Below, piece after piece: positions 1 through 7,449 of a DNA stretch of 19,072 nt (position 1 is the stretch's first letter; each line of letters opens with the position of its first letter). The stretch is from the NCBI GenBank assembly GCA_937906775.1, contig CALCUD010000151.1, positions 1 through 19,072 on the forward strand. The letters are read 5' to 3'. This DNA is from an uncultured Clostridia bacterium. GTDB taxonomy: Bacteria; Bacillota; Clostridia; Christensenellales; Aristaeellaceae. A program made the translations under genes and the position numbers. The notes beneath the pieces were generated by a model, which had not been told where the DNA came from, made no database searches, and saw nothing but the letters and a program-made list of their open reading frames with translations.

Positions 1-112
1 TGTTAGAGCGATAAACGCTCAGACGCGGCATTTCGGGGGTGCCGCTGATCTTTTTACGTACCCGTTCGTGACGAATCACGCGCACTTCATTACGGTCACG
101 CTTTTTGAACAT
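1..112 (-). CDS. rplR: 50S ribosomal protein L18 (uL18), 3' part outside window
   Basis: Only the first 37 codons are visible, running off the left edge. They begin MFKKRDRNEVR and continue with the basic stretch RHERVRKKISG and then RLSVYRS. This matches the N-terminus of bacterial L18, which binds 5S rRNA in the central protuberance of the large subunit. The ATG at 110-112 lies 18 nt after the rplF stop and is preceded by a GGGAG ribosome binding site. The position directly after rplF is the standard spc-operon order. Nothing can be said about the missing C-terminal two-thirds. Confidence 0.93.
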   Translation of the reverse strand, partial: MFKKRDRNEVRVIRHERVRKKISGTPEMPRLSVYRSN

Positions 113-130
113 TTGCAGTCACTCCCTCTC

Positions 131-673
131 TTACTTCTTACCGGCCTTGCCTTCCTTGCGGCGGATGTACTCATCCTTGTACTTGATGCCTTTGCCCAGA
201 TAGGGTTCAGGCTTACGGATGGCACGGATATCCGCGGCAAGGTTGCCGACCTGCTGTTTGTTGCTGCCCTTGACCACGATGGTGGTCTGGTTGGGCGTTT
301 CATAGGTGATTCCTTCAGGAGCTTCCAGAATCACGGGATGGCTGAAACCGATGTTGATGGTCAGCGTCTTTCCTTCAACGCTGGCGCGGTAACCGGTACC
401 GACCATTTCCAGAGTCTTGCTGAATCCGTCGGTCACACCGACGACCATGTTGTTGACCAGCGCGCGGTACAGACCGTGCATGGCCTTGTGGGGCTTGGCG
501 TCCGTGGGGCGTTCGAGGGTCAGGATGTTTCCCTCCTGCTTCACGGTGATCACGGGATTGACCTGCTGGCTGAGCGTGCCCTTGGGGCCCTTGACAGTCA
601 CCAGATTGTTCTCGTCAACCGTAACCGTCACGCCCGCGGGGACAGTGATCGGAAGCTTTCCGATTCGAGACAT
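131..673 (-). CDS. rplF: 50S ribosomal protein L6 (uL6)
   Basis: Full-length 180-residue L6, the usual size. It has two tandem alpha/beta domains. The N-terminus MSRIGKLPITVP is family-typical, and the signature EPYLGKGI at residues 156-163 precedes a lysine-rich tail that contacts 23S rRNA near the sarcin-ricin region and the factor-binding site. The ATG at 671-673 has a strong AGGAGGT ribosome binding site just upstream. It sits 30 nt downstream of rpsH and 18 nt upstream of rplR, so it is co-transcribed in the spc segment. No unusual residues were noticed. Confidence 0.97.
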   Translation of the reverse strand: MSRIGKLPITVPAGVTVTVDENNLVTVKGPKGTLSQQVNPVITVKQEGNILTLERPTDAKPHKAMHGLYRALVNNMVVGVTDGFSKTLEMVGTGYRASVEGKTLTINIGFSHPVILEAPEGITYETPNQTTIVVKGSNKQQVGNLAADIRAIRKPEPYLGKGIKYKDEYIRRKEGKAGKK

Positions 674-703
674 TTTGTCGCACCTCCTATAGCGTGTCGG
701 TTA

Positions 704-1105
704 TTACCAGATGTAAGCAAGCACTTCGCCGCCGATGTCGTTCTTCCGTGCTTCCTTGTCAGTCATCAGACCCTTGCTGGTGCTGATGATAGCGATGCCC
801 AGACCGCCCAGAACCTTGGGCAGTTCCTCACAGCGAGCGTATACACGCAGGCCGGGCTTGCTGATGCGCTTCAGACCCGCGATCACGGGAGTCTGTTTGC
901 CGTTCAGATACTTGAGAGTAATTTTGATTTCGCCCTGCAGGCCGTCATCGATGTAATCCACAGCCTTCACGTAGCCTTCGTTCAGCAGAATCTTCGCGAT
1001 GGCTTTCTTCGTGTTGCTGGCGGGCATGGTCACTGCGTCATGACGAGCAACCTGACCGTTACGGATGCGGGTGAGCATATCGGCGATGGGATCGTTCACT
1101 ACCAT
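704..1105 (-). CDS. rpsH: 30S ribosomal protein S8 (uS8)
   Basis: A 133-residue S8, full length. It opens with MVVNDPIADMLTRIRNG, the diagnostic S8 N-terminus, and carries the C-terminal signature STSKG (residues 108-112) followed by TDKEAR and ends GGEVLAYIW. S8 binds helix 21 of 16S rRNA and is an early assembly protein of the small-subunit platform. In Escherichia coli it is also the translational repressor of the spc operon by binding near the rplE start. Whether that control exists here was not tested. An AAGGAGG site precedes the ATG. Confidence 0.97.
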   Translation of the reverse strand: MVVNDPIADMLTRIRNGQVARHDAVTMPASNTKKAIAKILLNEGYVKAVDYIDDGLQGEIKITLKYLNGKQTPVIAGLKRISKPGLRVYARCEELPKVLGGLGIAIISTSKGLMTDKEARKNDIGGEVLAYIW

Positions 1106-1137
1106 GAGATTAGAACCTCCTTCCGTTTCTTCCCCGC

Positions 1138-1323
1138 TTACCAGCTGGCCTTGCGGACACCGGGGATTTGGCCCTTATAGGCCAGCTCTCTGAAGCAGAT
1201 ACGGCACACACCGTACTTGCGCAGCACACTGTGGGGGCGGCCGCAGATGCGGCAGCGGGTGTAAGCGCGAGTGGAGAACTTGGGTTCTCTTGACTGCTTG
1301 AGTTTCATGCTCAGCTTAGCCAC
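1138..1323 (-). CDS. rpsZ: 30S ribosomal protein S14, zinc-binding (type Z, uS14)
   Basis: A 61-residue short-form S14 carrying four cysteines as CRIC (24-27) and CRIC (40-43), a zinc ribbon. This is the C+ form found in many Bacillota, unlike the roughly 89-residue cysteine-free form. It binds 16S rRNA in the 30S head. It begins MAKLSMKLKQ; forms starting at the second methionine would be shorter, but the first ATG has the AGGAAG-type site. It lies 32 nt before rpsH and 19 nt after rplE in normal spc order. No second zinc-independent S14 is in this window, so whether the cell has a zinc-starvation backup copy is unknown. Confidence 0.97.
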   Translation of the reverse strand: MAKLSMKLKQSREPKFSTRAYTRCRICGRPHSVLRKYGVCRICFRELAYKGQIPGVRKASW

Positions 1324-1342
1324 TTTTTTCTTCCTCCTTCAA

Positions 1343-1888
1343 TTACGCCTGCGCGAAGGGCATGCCCAACAGCTTCAGCAGTTCCATGCATTCCTCGTCG
1401 GTCTTGGCGGTGGTCACGAAGATCATTTCCATTCCGCGGATCTTCTCAACCTTGTCATACTCGATTTCGGGGAACAGCAGCTGTTCACGGATGCCCAGAG
1501 CGTAATTGCCGCGGCCGTCAAAGGCCTTGGTGCTCACGCCGCGGAAGTCGCGTACACGGGGCAGCGCGACAGATACGAGCTTGTCCATGAACTCTTCCAT
1601 ACGCTCACCGCGAAGAGTGACCTTGGCACCGACATTCATTCCCTCGCGGACCTTGAAGTTCGCGATGGACTTCTTAGCCTTGGTAACCAGGGGCTTCTGT
1701 CCGGCGATCGTAGTCAGTTCATTCACAGCCATTTCCATGGCTTTGGCGTTGTCTTTGCAATCACCGAGACCCATGTTGATCACGATCTTGGTCAGCTTGG
1801 GGATCTCCATGACGTTCTTGTAGCCGAACTTCTGCTGCAAAGCAGGAACAGCCTCGGCCAGATACTTTTCCTTGATTCTGGTAGCCAT
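1343..1888 (-). CDS. rplE: 50S ribosomal protein L5 (uL5)
   Basis: A 181-residue L5 of usual length. It opens MATRIKEKYLAEAVPAL and contains the family blocks KIVINMGLGD, ALPRVRDFRGVS and REQLLFPEIEYD. L5 binds 5S rRNA and forms the L5-L18-5S particle that docks in the central protuberance, contacting P-site tRNA and S13. The ATG has an AGGAGG site immediately upstream in the 18-nt gap after rplX. Nothing atypical was seen. Confidence 0.97.
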   Translation of the reverse strand: MATRIKEKYLAEAVPALQQKFGYKNVMEIPKLTKIVINMGLGDCKDNAKAMEMAVNELTTIAGQKPLVTKAKKSIANFKVREGMNVGAKVTLRGERMEEFMDKLVSVALPRVRDFRGVSTKAFDGRGNYALGIREQLLFPEIEYDKVEKIRGMEMIFVTTAKTDEECMELLKLLGMPFAQA

Positions 1889-1906
1889 TTGGCTCTTCCT
1901 CCTTTA

Positions 1907-2242
1907 TCAGTCGATTTCAGCGTTGCACTTCTTGCAGACGCGGATCATCTTGCGGTTCATCTTGCCGTTTTCGCCCTCAACCTTGTCAACTTTGTGGGCT
2001 ACGCGGGTCGCCTGTCCGCACTTGGGGCAGACCAGCATCACGTTGCTGGCGTCGATGGGCATTTCCTTGTGGATAATGCCGCCGGGCTGCATCGCGTTGC
2101 GGGACTTCTGGTGTTTGGTAACCATGTTCACGCCTTCGACCGTTACACGGTTCAGTTTCGGGAAAGCGGCGGAAATCTTGCCTTTCTTGCCCTTGTCCTT
2201 ACCGGTGATGACGATGACGGTATCTTTGGTCTTTACATGCAT
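1907..2242 (-). CDS. rplX: 50S ribosomal protein L24 (uL24) with zinc-ribbon cysteines
   Basis: A 111-residue L24. The N-terminal KOW fold is clear (GKDKGKKGKI at about residues 14-23 and EGVNMVTKH at 36-44). The C-terminal part carries two CxxC pairs, CPKC at 72-75 and CKKC at 103-106, spaced as a zinc ribbon. The Bacillus subtilis protein as I recall it lacks these cysteines, so this is the C+ form. L24 initiates large-subunit assembly by binding the 5' end of 23S rRNA. It lies 15 nt after rplN and 18 nt before rplE. Zinc binding is inferred from the cysteines only. Confidence 0.96.
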   Translation of the reverse strand: MHVKTKDTVIVITGKDKGKKGKISAAFPKLNRVTVEGVNMVTKHQKSRNAMQPGGIIHKEMPIDASNVMLVCPKCGQATRVAHKVDKVEGENGKMNRKMIRVCKKCNAEID

Positions 2243-2257
2243 AACCGTTCCGCCTCC

Positions 2258-2626
2258 TTACAGTACTTCGGGAGCCAGGGAGACGATCTTCATGAAGTCC
2301 TTCTCACGCAGCTCGCGAGCCACAGGCCCGAAAATACGGGTCCCGCGGGGCAATTTCTGATCATTGATGATGACGGCGGCGTTGTCATCGAATTTAATGT
2401 AGCTGCCGTCGGGGCGACGCTTGTTCTTGCGCATCCGGACGATAACAGCCTTAACGACTTCGCCCTTCTTCACAGTGCCGCCGGGGGTCGCGGTTTTGAC
2501 GCTGGCTACGATGATATCACCGATGCTGCCGTCACGCCGGAAAGAACCGCCCAGCACACGGATGCACATGATTTCCTTGGCGCCGGAATTGTCGGCCACC
2601 TTAAGCCGGGTTTGCGGCTGAATCAT
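2258..2626 (-). CDS. rplN: 50S ribosomal protein L14 (uL14)
   Basis: A 122-residue L14, exactly the standard length. It starts MIQPQTRLKVADNSGAKEI, the highly conserved L14 N-terminus, and contains GDIIVASVK and GTRIFGPVARELR. L14 sits at the subunit interface beside L19, where it also contacts the silencing factor RsfS. It is the first gene of the spc set and continues directly from rpsQ with a 27-nt gap. I saw no terminator or promoter in that gap, so S10 and spc genes appear to be one transcript here. Confidence 0.97.
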   Translation of the reverse strand: MIQPQTRLKVADNSGAKEIMCIRVLGGSFRRDGSIGDIIVASVKTATPGGTVKKGEVVKAVIVRMRKNKRRPDGSYIKFDDNAAVIINDQKLPRGTRIFGPVARELREKDFMKIVSLAPEVL

Positions 2627-2653
2627 AGGGTTTTTCCTCCTTGTTTAGCGTGC

Positions 2654-2911
2654 TTACTTCGCCTTTTCGATGATCTCTACCAGGCGCCAGCGTTTGTCCT
2701 TGCTCAGCGGGCGGGTCTCCATTACTTTAATGGTATCGCCGATACCGCATTCGTTATTTTCATCATGAACCTTCATCTTGCTGGTCTGATTCATGATTTT
2801 GCCATACAGCGGGTGACGGACGCGGGTCTTGATCTGAATAACACAGGTCTTGTCCATTTTGTCGCTGATCACAACGCCGATCCTGGTCTTACGCAGTCCT
2901 CTTTCTTCCAT
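2654..2911 (-). CDS. rpsQ: 30S ribosomal protein S17 (uS17)
   Basis: An 85-residue S17 with the OB-fold landmarks GVVISDKMDKT (residues 12-22) and HPLYGKIM (33-40) and the terminal segment WRLVEIIEKAK. It binds the 5' domain of 16S rRNA and is a primary assembly protein. The ATG at 2909-2911 is preceded by an AAGGAGG site within the 26-nt gap after rpmC. It is the last gene of the classical S10 set. Length and composition are ordinary. Confidence 0.96.
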   Translation of the reverse strand: MEERGLRKTRIGVVISDKMDKTCVIQIKTRVRHPLYGKIMNQTSKMKVHDENNECGIGDTIKVMETRPLSKDKRWRLVEIIEKAK

Positions 2912-2937
2912 GTTTCCAGCTGCCTCCTTTCACTATC

Positions 2938-3129
2938 TCAGGCCTGTTCCTTCTGACGAAGGATGGTCTTGCACCGTGCGATGTCGCGTTTGATTTCGCT
3001 GATCTGCATGGTGTTCTGCAGCTGGCCTGTAGCAAGCTGGAAGCGAAGGCCAAACAGCTCTTTCTTCAGTTCGTTGACCTTTTCCTGGAGCTGTTCCACG
3101 GTCATAGCGGTCAATTCGTTCGCCTTCAT
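2938..3129 (-). CDS. rpmC: 50S ribosomal protein L29 (uL29)
   Basis: A 63-residue L29, a two-helix antiparallel coiled protein. Motifs include LQEKVNELKKELFGLRFQ (about residues 14-31), the conserved LFxLRFQ block, and the second helix QISEIKRDIARCKTIL. It lies by the polypeptide exit tunnel next to L23 and forms part of the docking site for the signal recognition particle and trigger factor. Its ATG overlaps the rplP stop by four bases (ATGA at 3126-3129), so translation is likely coupled to rplP. A second reading frame over the same region is a shadow. Confidence 0.96.
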   Translation of the reverse strand: MKANELTAMTVEQLQEKVNELKKELFGLRFQLATGQLQNTMQISEIKRDIARCKTILRQKEQA

Positions 3130-3572
3130 GCTTCTTCACCACCCGCTTCAGTCTTCTTTACATCAGCTTCACGCTTGATGAACTTGGTCTTCAAAGGCAG
3201 CTTGTGGCTGGCCAGGCGGAGCGCTTCACGGGCGGTCTCTTCCGGGACGCCGGTGATCTCAAACAGAACGCGGCCGGGCTTGACAACAGCTACCCAGTAC
3301 TCGGGAGCGCCTTTACCGGAACCCATGCGGGTCTCAGCAGGCTTCGCCGTTACAGGCTTGTCAGGGAAAATCTTAATCCACACCTGACCGCCACGCTTGG
3401 TGTAACGGGTCAGGGCGATACGGGCGGCTTCGATCTGCTGGCTCGTGATCCAGCAGGGTTCGGTGGCCTGCAGGCCGTAATCTCCGTAAGCCAGGAAATT
3501 ACCGCGCTGGGCCTTGCCCTTCATGCGACCGCGGAAAACCTTGCGGCGCTTTACTCTCTTCGGCATCAGCAT
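3126..3572 (-). CDS. rplP: 50S ribosomal protein L16 (uL16)
   Basis: A 148-residue L16. It begins MLMPKRVKRRKVFRG and carries KGKAQRGN (residues 19-26), RYTKRGGQVWIKIFP and KPAETRMGSGKGAPEYWVA, all conserved. L16 contacts the A-site tRNA elbow and is a late assembly protein. Its AAGGAGG binding site is built from the last rpsC codons, with only 3 nt between the rpsC stop and this start. That spacing supports the first ATG rather than the in-frame ATG two codons later. Confidence 0.97.
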   Translation of the reverse strand: MLMPKRVKRRKVFRGRMKGKAQRGNFLAYGDYGLQATEPCWITSQQIEAARIALTRYTKRGGQVWIKIFPDKPVTAKPAETRMGSGKGAPEYWVAVVKPGRVLFEITGVPEETAREALRLASHKLPLKTKFIKREADVKKTEAGGEEA

Positions 3573-3575
3573 AGG

Positions 3576-4244
3576 TTACTTTACCTCCTTCGCGGCAGGA
3601 GCCTTCTTGGCCTTGGGCAGGATCTGTCCTTTGTAGATCCAGACCTTGACACCCAGACGGCCGTAGGTGGTCTTCGCTTCGGCAAAGCCGTAGTCGATGT
3701 TGGCACGCAGCGTCTGCAGGGGGGTGGAACCCTCATGGTAACGCTCGGTACGGGCGATATCGGCACCGCCGAGGCGGCCGCCGACAGCGGTCTTGACACC
3801 CTTCACGCCCTGAACCTTCATGGCACGCTGCTGAGACTGCTTCATGGCGCGGCGGAAGCTGATACGCTTCTCAAGCTGCTGGGCGATATTCTCGGCAACC
3901 AGCTGAGCGTCCGCGTCAGGCTGCTTGATCTCCATGACGTTGATGTGGCAGGGATGGCCCAGGAACTCGGTAACGTTCTTCTTGAGCTCTTCGATGCCGG
4001 CACCGCCGCGTCCGATAATCATGCCGGGCTTCGCAGTGAAGATGTTCACCGTCATGGTCTGAGCGGTCCGCTCGATGTCAATGTGGGAAATACCGGTGGA
4101 ATAGAACTTTTCCTTCAGCATCTTGCGAAGGTTGTAATCCTCCACCAGATTGTTCGCGAAATCCTTTTTCCCGGCGTACCAGCGGGTGCTCCAGTCATAG
4201 ATGACACCGACGCGGGCACCGTGGGGATTAACTTTATGACCCAT
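3576..4244 (-). CDS. rpsC: 30S ribosomal protein S3 (uS3)
   Basis: A 222-residue S3. The N-terminus MGHKVNPHGARVGVI is diagnostic. A type II KH domain has its GxxG loop as GRGG at residues 78-81 (within GMIIGRGGAGIEELK). The C-terminal domain keeps GVKTAVGGRLGGADIAR and AEAKTTYGRLGVKVWIYKG. S3 lines the mRNA entry channel with S4 and S5 and contributes to ribosomal helicase activity. It ends with an alanine/lysine-rich tail of ordinary length. It sits 18 nt after rplV with a GGAGG site. Confidence 0.97.
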   Translation of the reverse strand: MGHKVNPHGARVGVIYDWSTRWYAGKKDFANNLVEDYNLRKMLKEKFYSTGISHIDIERTAQTMTVNIFTAKPGMIIGRGGAGIEELKKNVTEFLGHPCHINVMEIKQPDADAQLVAENIAQQLEKRISFRRAMKQSQQRAMKVQGVKGVKTAVGGRLGGADIARTERYHEGSTPLQTLRANIDYGFAEAKTTYGRLGVKVWIYKGQILPKAKKAPAAKEVK

Positions 4245-4262
4245 GTCTAATCCTCCTTCGCC

Positions 4263-4646
4263 TTACTTCTGGTCAAGCACCACGCTGATGTGGCTGGTGC
4301 GCTTGAGCATGGGGGACGCGCTGCCGCGGCTGCGGGCAACGTAGCGCTTCAGCGTGGGGCCGGGATTGGCATACACTTCGGCGACATAGAGGTTCTGACG
4401 GTTCAGTTCCTGGTTGTTCACCGCATTGGCGATCGCGCTGTTAAGCACCTTCATCACAACGGGGGAAGCAGCCTTGGGAGTGTACTGCAGAATAGCCAGG
4501 GCTTCGTCCACGTTCTTTCCGCGAATCAGATCGATAACGATCTTGACCTTACGAGGAGAGATGCGAACATACTTGGCATGAGCCTGCGGACGCTTGTCGG
4601 CGTTGGCCTTACGAGCAGCCGCTTTTTCCTTCGAACGGGTAGCCAT
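4263..4646 (-). CDS. rplV: 50S ribosomal protein L22 (uL22)
   Basis: A 127-residue L22. A basic, alanine-rich leader of about 24 residues precedes the globular start AKYVRISPRKVKIVIDLIRGK. This is somewhat longer at the N-terminus than the 110-113-residue forms. The extended beta-hairpin that lines the exit tunnel is present near residues 84-112 (VYANPGPTLKRYVARSRGSA). The tip has the usual arginine-rich composition, so there is no obvious macrolide-resistance type insertion or deletion. The ATG at 4644-4646 has an AGGAG site. A later start would remove only the basic leader. Confidence 0.96.
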   Translation of the reverse strand: MATRSKEKAAARKANADKRPQAHAKYVRISPRKVKIVIDLIRGKNVDEALAILQYTPKAASPVVMKVLNSAIANAVNNQELNRQNLYVAEVYANPGPTLKRYVARSRGSASPMLKRTSHISVVLDQK

Positions 4647-4667
4647 TTCGTTTCAACTCCTCTCGTA

Positions 4668-4946
4668 TTACTTACGCACGCTGCCCTTGTCGCCGGCATG
4701 GCCGCGGAAGGTGCGTGTCGGGGCGAATTCGCCCAGCTTGTGACCGACCATATCTTCCGTTACATAAACCGGAACATGTTTCCGGCCGTCATGCACGGCG
4801 ATGGTGTGTCCCACGAATTCCGGGAAGATCGTGCTGCTGCGGCTCCAGGTCTTCACAACAGCCTTCTTTCCGGAAGCGTTCATGTCAACAATGCGCTTCA
4901 TCAGCGCGCCCTCAACATAAGGGCCCTTTTTAATGGAACGACTCAT
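4668..4946 (-). CDS. rpsS: 30S ribosomal protein S19 (uS19)
   Basis: A 92-residue S19, full length. It starts MSRSIKKGPYVE and contains WSRSSTIFPEFVGHTIAVHDG and VTEDMVGHKLGEFAPTRTF, the core of the family. S19 forms a pair with S13 in the 30S head, contacting A-site tRNA and the intersubunit bridge B1a. The 32-nt gap from rplB contains an AAGGAGG site. The C-terminus is a short basic tail. No anomaly. Confidence 0.97.
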   Translation of the reverse strand: MSRSIKKGPYVEGALMKRIVDMNASGKKAVVKTWSRSSTIFPEFVGHTIAVHDGRKHVPVYVTEDMVGHKLGEFAPTRTFRGHAGDKGSVRK

Positions 4947-4978
4947 TCTTCGGAGTGCCTCCTTCCTGTAGGGTGCGC

Positions 4979-5812
4979 TTACTTATTGCCAGCGCGCTTG
5001 ACGATCATCTTATTGGAATACTTCTTGTGCTTCCTGGTCTTCAGACCCAGAGCGGGCTTGCCCCAGGGAGTCACAGGAGCGGGCATACCGACAGGGCTCT
5101 TGCCCTCGCCGCCGCCGTGGGGGTGATCGCAGGGATTCATGACCACGCCGCGGACTGTGGGACGGATGCCCATGTGGCGGACACGGCCGGCCTTGCCCAA
5201 ACGCACGTTTTCGTGGTCGGAATTGCCAACGGTGCCGATGGTCGCCTTGACGTTCAGGGGCAGCTTCCGCATTTCACCGCTGGGAAGACGGACCTGAGCG
5301 AACCCGTTCTCCTTCGCCATCAGCTGGGCGCTCATGCCGGCGCTGCGAACAAGCTGTCCGCCGCGGCCGGGCTTGATCTCCAGATTGTGGATCAGGGTAC
5401 CGACGGGAATGTTGCTGATCGGCAGCGCGTTGCCGGGCTTGATATCCGCGGTGTCGCTTGCGATCACGGTGTCGCCGACCTTCAGGCCCAGAGGAGCCAG
5501 AATGTAGCGCTTCTCGCCATCCGCATAGAACAGAAGGGCGATGAACGCGCTGCGGTTCGGGTCATACTCGATGGCGTTGACTTTGGCGGGGATGTCCGTC
5601 TTGTCACGCTTGAAGTCGATGACACGGTACTTGATCTTGTTTCCGCCGCCCTGATGACGAACGGTGATCTTGCCCTGCTTGTTACGGCCGGCGTTCTTTT
5701 TCAGATATTCGCACAGGCTCTTTTCAGGGGTCTTCTTGGTGATCTCTTCATAGGTCAGAACCGACATAAAGCGCCGGGCGGGCGAAGTCGGCTTGTAAAC
5801 TCGAATAGCCAT
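4979..5812 (-). CDS. rplB: 50S ribosomal protein L2 (uL2)
   Basis: A 277-residue L2, standard length. The OB-fold and SH3-like domains are followed by the conserved MNPCDHPHGGGEG block. His230 in that block corresponds to the histidine implicated in peptidyl transferase centre function in E. coli (His229). L2 binds 23S rRNA domain IV and is needed for subunit association. The start MAIRVYKPTSPARRFMS is typical and is preceded by a GGGAGGAG site. It lies between rplW and rpsS as expected. Confidence 0.98.
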   Translation of the reverse strand: MAIRVYKPTSPARRFMSVLTYEEITKKTPEKSLCEYLKKNAGRNKQGKITVRHQGGGNKIKYRVIDFKRDKTDIPAKVNAIEYDPNRSAFIALLFYADGEKRYILAPLGLKVGDTVIASDTADIKPGNALPISNIPVGTLIHNLEIKPGRGGQLVRSAGMSAQLMAKENGFAQVRLPSGEMRKLPLNVKATIGTVGNSDHENVRLGKAGRVRHMGIRPTVRGVVMNPCDHPHGGGEGKSPVGMPAPVTPWGKPALGLKTRKHKKYSNKMIVKRAGNK

Positions 5813-5833
5813 TTTTTCGTCTCCTCCCTGCTG

Positions 5834-6139
5834 TTACTGGGCCATGCCTTCGAAGAACTTGATGGGCTTGGAGTCCTTCTTCAGCGTGACATAGGCCTTC
5901 TTGGTTTCGGGGGTCATGCCCTGGGTGCGGCCCTGACGCTTCATCTTGCCGACGGTGCGCAGGGTGTTGACCTTTTCGACCTTGACGCCGTCATCTGCGA
6001 AAACCGCTTCAATGGCGCTCTTGATCTCGGCTTTATTCGCCCGGATGTCCACTTCGAAAACATAACGCTTGTCTTCGATGCCTTCGTAAGCCTTTTCGGT
6101 GAGGATGGGGCGCTTGATGATATCATGAGGATTCTTCAT
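5834..6139 (-). CDS. rplW: 50S ribosomal protein L23 (uL23)
   Basis: A 101-residue L23. It opens MKNPHDIIKRPILTEKAYE and continues with the family block YVFEVDIRANKAEIKSAIEA and the basic loop GKMKRQGRTQG. L23 is the main exit-tunnel docking point for trigger factor and signal recognition particle. Its ATG overlaps the rplD stop by one base (TAATG at 6137-6141), which suggests translational coupling between L4 and L23. The ribosome binding site lies inside the end of rplD. Confidence 0.97.
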   Translation of the reverse strand: MKNPHDIIKRPILTEKAYEGIEDKRYVFEVDIRANKAEIKSAIEAVFADDGVKVEKVNTLRTVGKMKRQGRTQGMTPETKKAYVTLKKDSKPIKFFEGMAQ

Positions 6140-6762
6140 TATGCGTACACCTCCTCGACGGATTCCTTGGCGGCCTTGGTCAGGATGACCTTGCCGGCGT
6201 TCAGGATGTCATAAACATTCAGGGTGTTTACATAGGTGGTCTTCGCTTCGGCCAGGTTGGCGGTGGCTCTGATCACGGTTTCATCCTTCTCGGGAAGAAC
6301 GACCAGCGCCTTCTTGGTGGCGTCGAGCTTCTTCAGCGTTTCAGCCATCAGCTTGGTCTTGGCTTCCTTCAGATTCAGGGCGTCCACCACGATGATCTCA
6401 CCGGCGTTGAACTTGGAGGTCAGAGCGCTCTTGAAAGCTACCCGGCGGACCTTCTTGTTCACCGCGAGATAATAATCACGGGGCTTGGGAGCGAACACGA
6501 CGCCGCCGTGCTTGAACTGGGGCGCGCGGTTGCCATGATGCCGGGCATTACCGGTGCCCTTCTGGCGATAGATCTTACGGCCGCCTCCGCGAACCTCTCC
6601 GCGGGTCAGAGCACTCTGAGTGCCCTGGCGCTGGGCTGCCAGATAGGAACGGACGACCAGATGCATGGCGGCTTCGTTGACGGGGGCGGCGAAGATCTCG
6701 TCGCTCAGCTCAATCTCACCGATGGCCGTTCCTTCCATATTATACAGAGCAGTCTTAGCCAT
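6139..6762 (-). CDS. rplD: 50S ribosomal protein L4 (uL4)
   Basis: A 207-residue L4. The long tunnel loop spans about residues 45-100. It contains RGGGRKIYRQKGTGNAR (58-74), the region where changes in other bacteria alter macrolide binding, and it looks intact here. The globular part includes ALVVLPEKDE and LNVYDILNAGKVILTK. In E. coli L4 also represses its own S10 operon by acting on the mRNA leader. A structured leader exists upstream of rpsJ in this window, but a link to L4 is only inference. It follows rplC by 26 nt. Confidence 0.97.
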   Translation of the reverse strand: MAKTALYNMEGTAIGEIELSDEIFAAPVNEAAMHLVVRSYLAAQRQGTQSALTRGEVRGGGRKIYRQKGTGNARHHGNRAPQFKHGGVVFAPKPRDYYLAVNKKVRRVAFKSALTSKFNAGEIIVVDALNLKEAKTKLMAETLKKLDATKKALVVLPEKDETVIRATANLAEAKTTYVNTLNVYDILNAGKVILTKAAKESVEEVYA

Positions 6763-6788
6763 TGTCTTTATTTCCTCCTTGCTCAGCT

Positions 6789-7430
6789 TCAGGCTTTGCA
6801 GGTGTCACGGATGATCAGCAGACCTTCGTTGGGGCCGGGCACAGCGCCCTTGACCAGAAGCAGGTTGCGTTCCGCGTCCACCTGGACGACTTCCAGATTC
6901 TGCACAGTGACCCGATCCACACCGTAGTGACCGGACATGTGCTTGTTCTTGAACACGCGGCTGGGATCGGAGTTCGCGCTCAGAGAACCGACGCCGCGAT
7001 GATACTTGGAGCCGTGCGCCATGGGGCCGGTATGCTGATTCCAGCGCTGAATGGCGCCGGTGTATCCGTGACCCTTGCTGGTTCCGGTAATGTCGATCTT
7101 GTCGCCCTGAGCGAACTGATCGCACTTCAGAACATCGCCGACCTTGTATCCGGTGCAGTCATCGAAGCGGAATTCGCGCAGGGTGCGCTTGGCTTCGACG
7201 CCGGCTTTCTGGAAGTGACCGAGTTCAGGTTTGTTCAGGAGCTTCTTGGCGCGGTTTTCGGTCAGATCGCCGAAACCGACCTGAACGGCTTCGTAGCCGT
7301 CACTTTCTTTGGTCTTGGTTTGCACTACGGTGCAGGGGCCCGCTTCAATCACGGTGACCGGAACGAGGCGGCCGTCTTCGGTGAAGACCTGCGTCATGCC
7401 GATCTTTTTGCCCACGATCGCTTTCTTCAT
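6789..7430 (-). CDS. rplC: 50S ribosomal protein L3 (uL3)
   Basis: A 213-residue L3. The N-terminus MKKAIVGKKIGMTQVFTEDG is diagnostic. The central extension that reaches toward the peptidyl transferase centre has GTSKGHGYTGAIQRW followed by GPMAHGSKYHRGVGSLS. The C-terminal beta-barrel ends GLLIIRDTCKA. L3 is one of the two proteins that start large-subunit assembly. The extension has the long Bacillota-type spacing rather than the E. coli pattern. An AGGAGCG-type ribosome binding site precedes the ATG, 19 nt after the rpsJ stop. Confidence 0.97.
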   Translation of the reverse strand: MKKAIVGKKIGMTQVFTEDGRLVPVTVIEAGPCTVVQTKTKESDGYEAVQVGFGDLTENRAKKLLNKPELGHFQKAGVEAKRTLREFRFDDCTGYKVGDVLKCDQFAQGDKIDITGTSKGHGYTGAIQRWNQHTGPMAHGSKYHRGVGSLSANSDPSRVFKNKHMSGHYGVDRVTVQNLEVVQVDAERNLLLVKGAVPGPNEGLLIIRDTCKA

Positions 7431-7449
7431 GTTTATCGCTCCTCCTGCC

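Noticed and set aside
1271..2956. A 561-codon open frame on the plus strand, opposite rplE-rpsQ
   Set aside because: It runs across several intact ribosomal protein genes and their gaps, has no recognisable domain, and is explained by the codon bias of the minus-strand genes (few TTA, CTA or TCA codons). Similar antisense frames at 68-1180, 3204-4250, 4955-6214, 8642-9349, 12227-13075 and 15042-16304 are rejected for the same reason.
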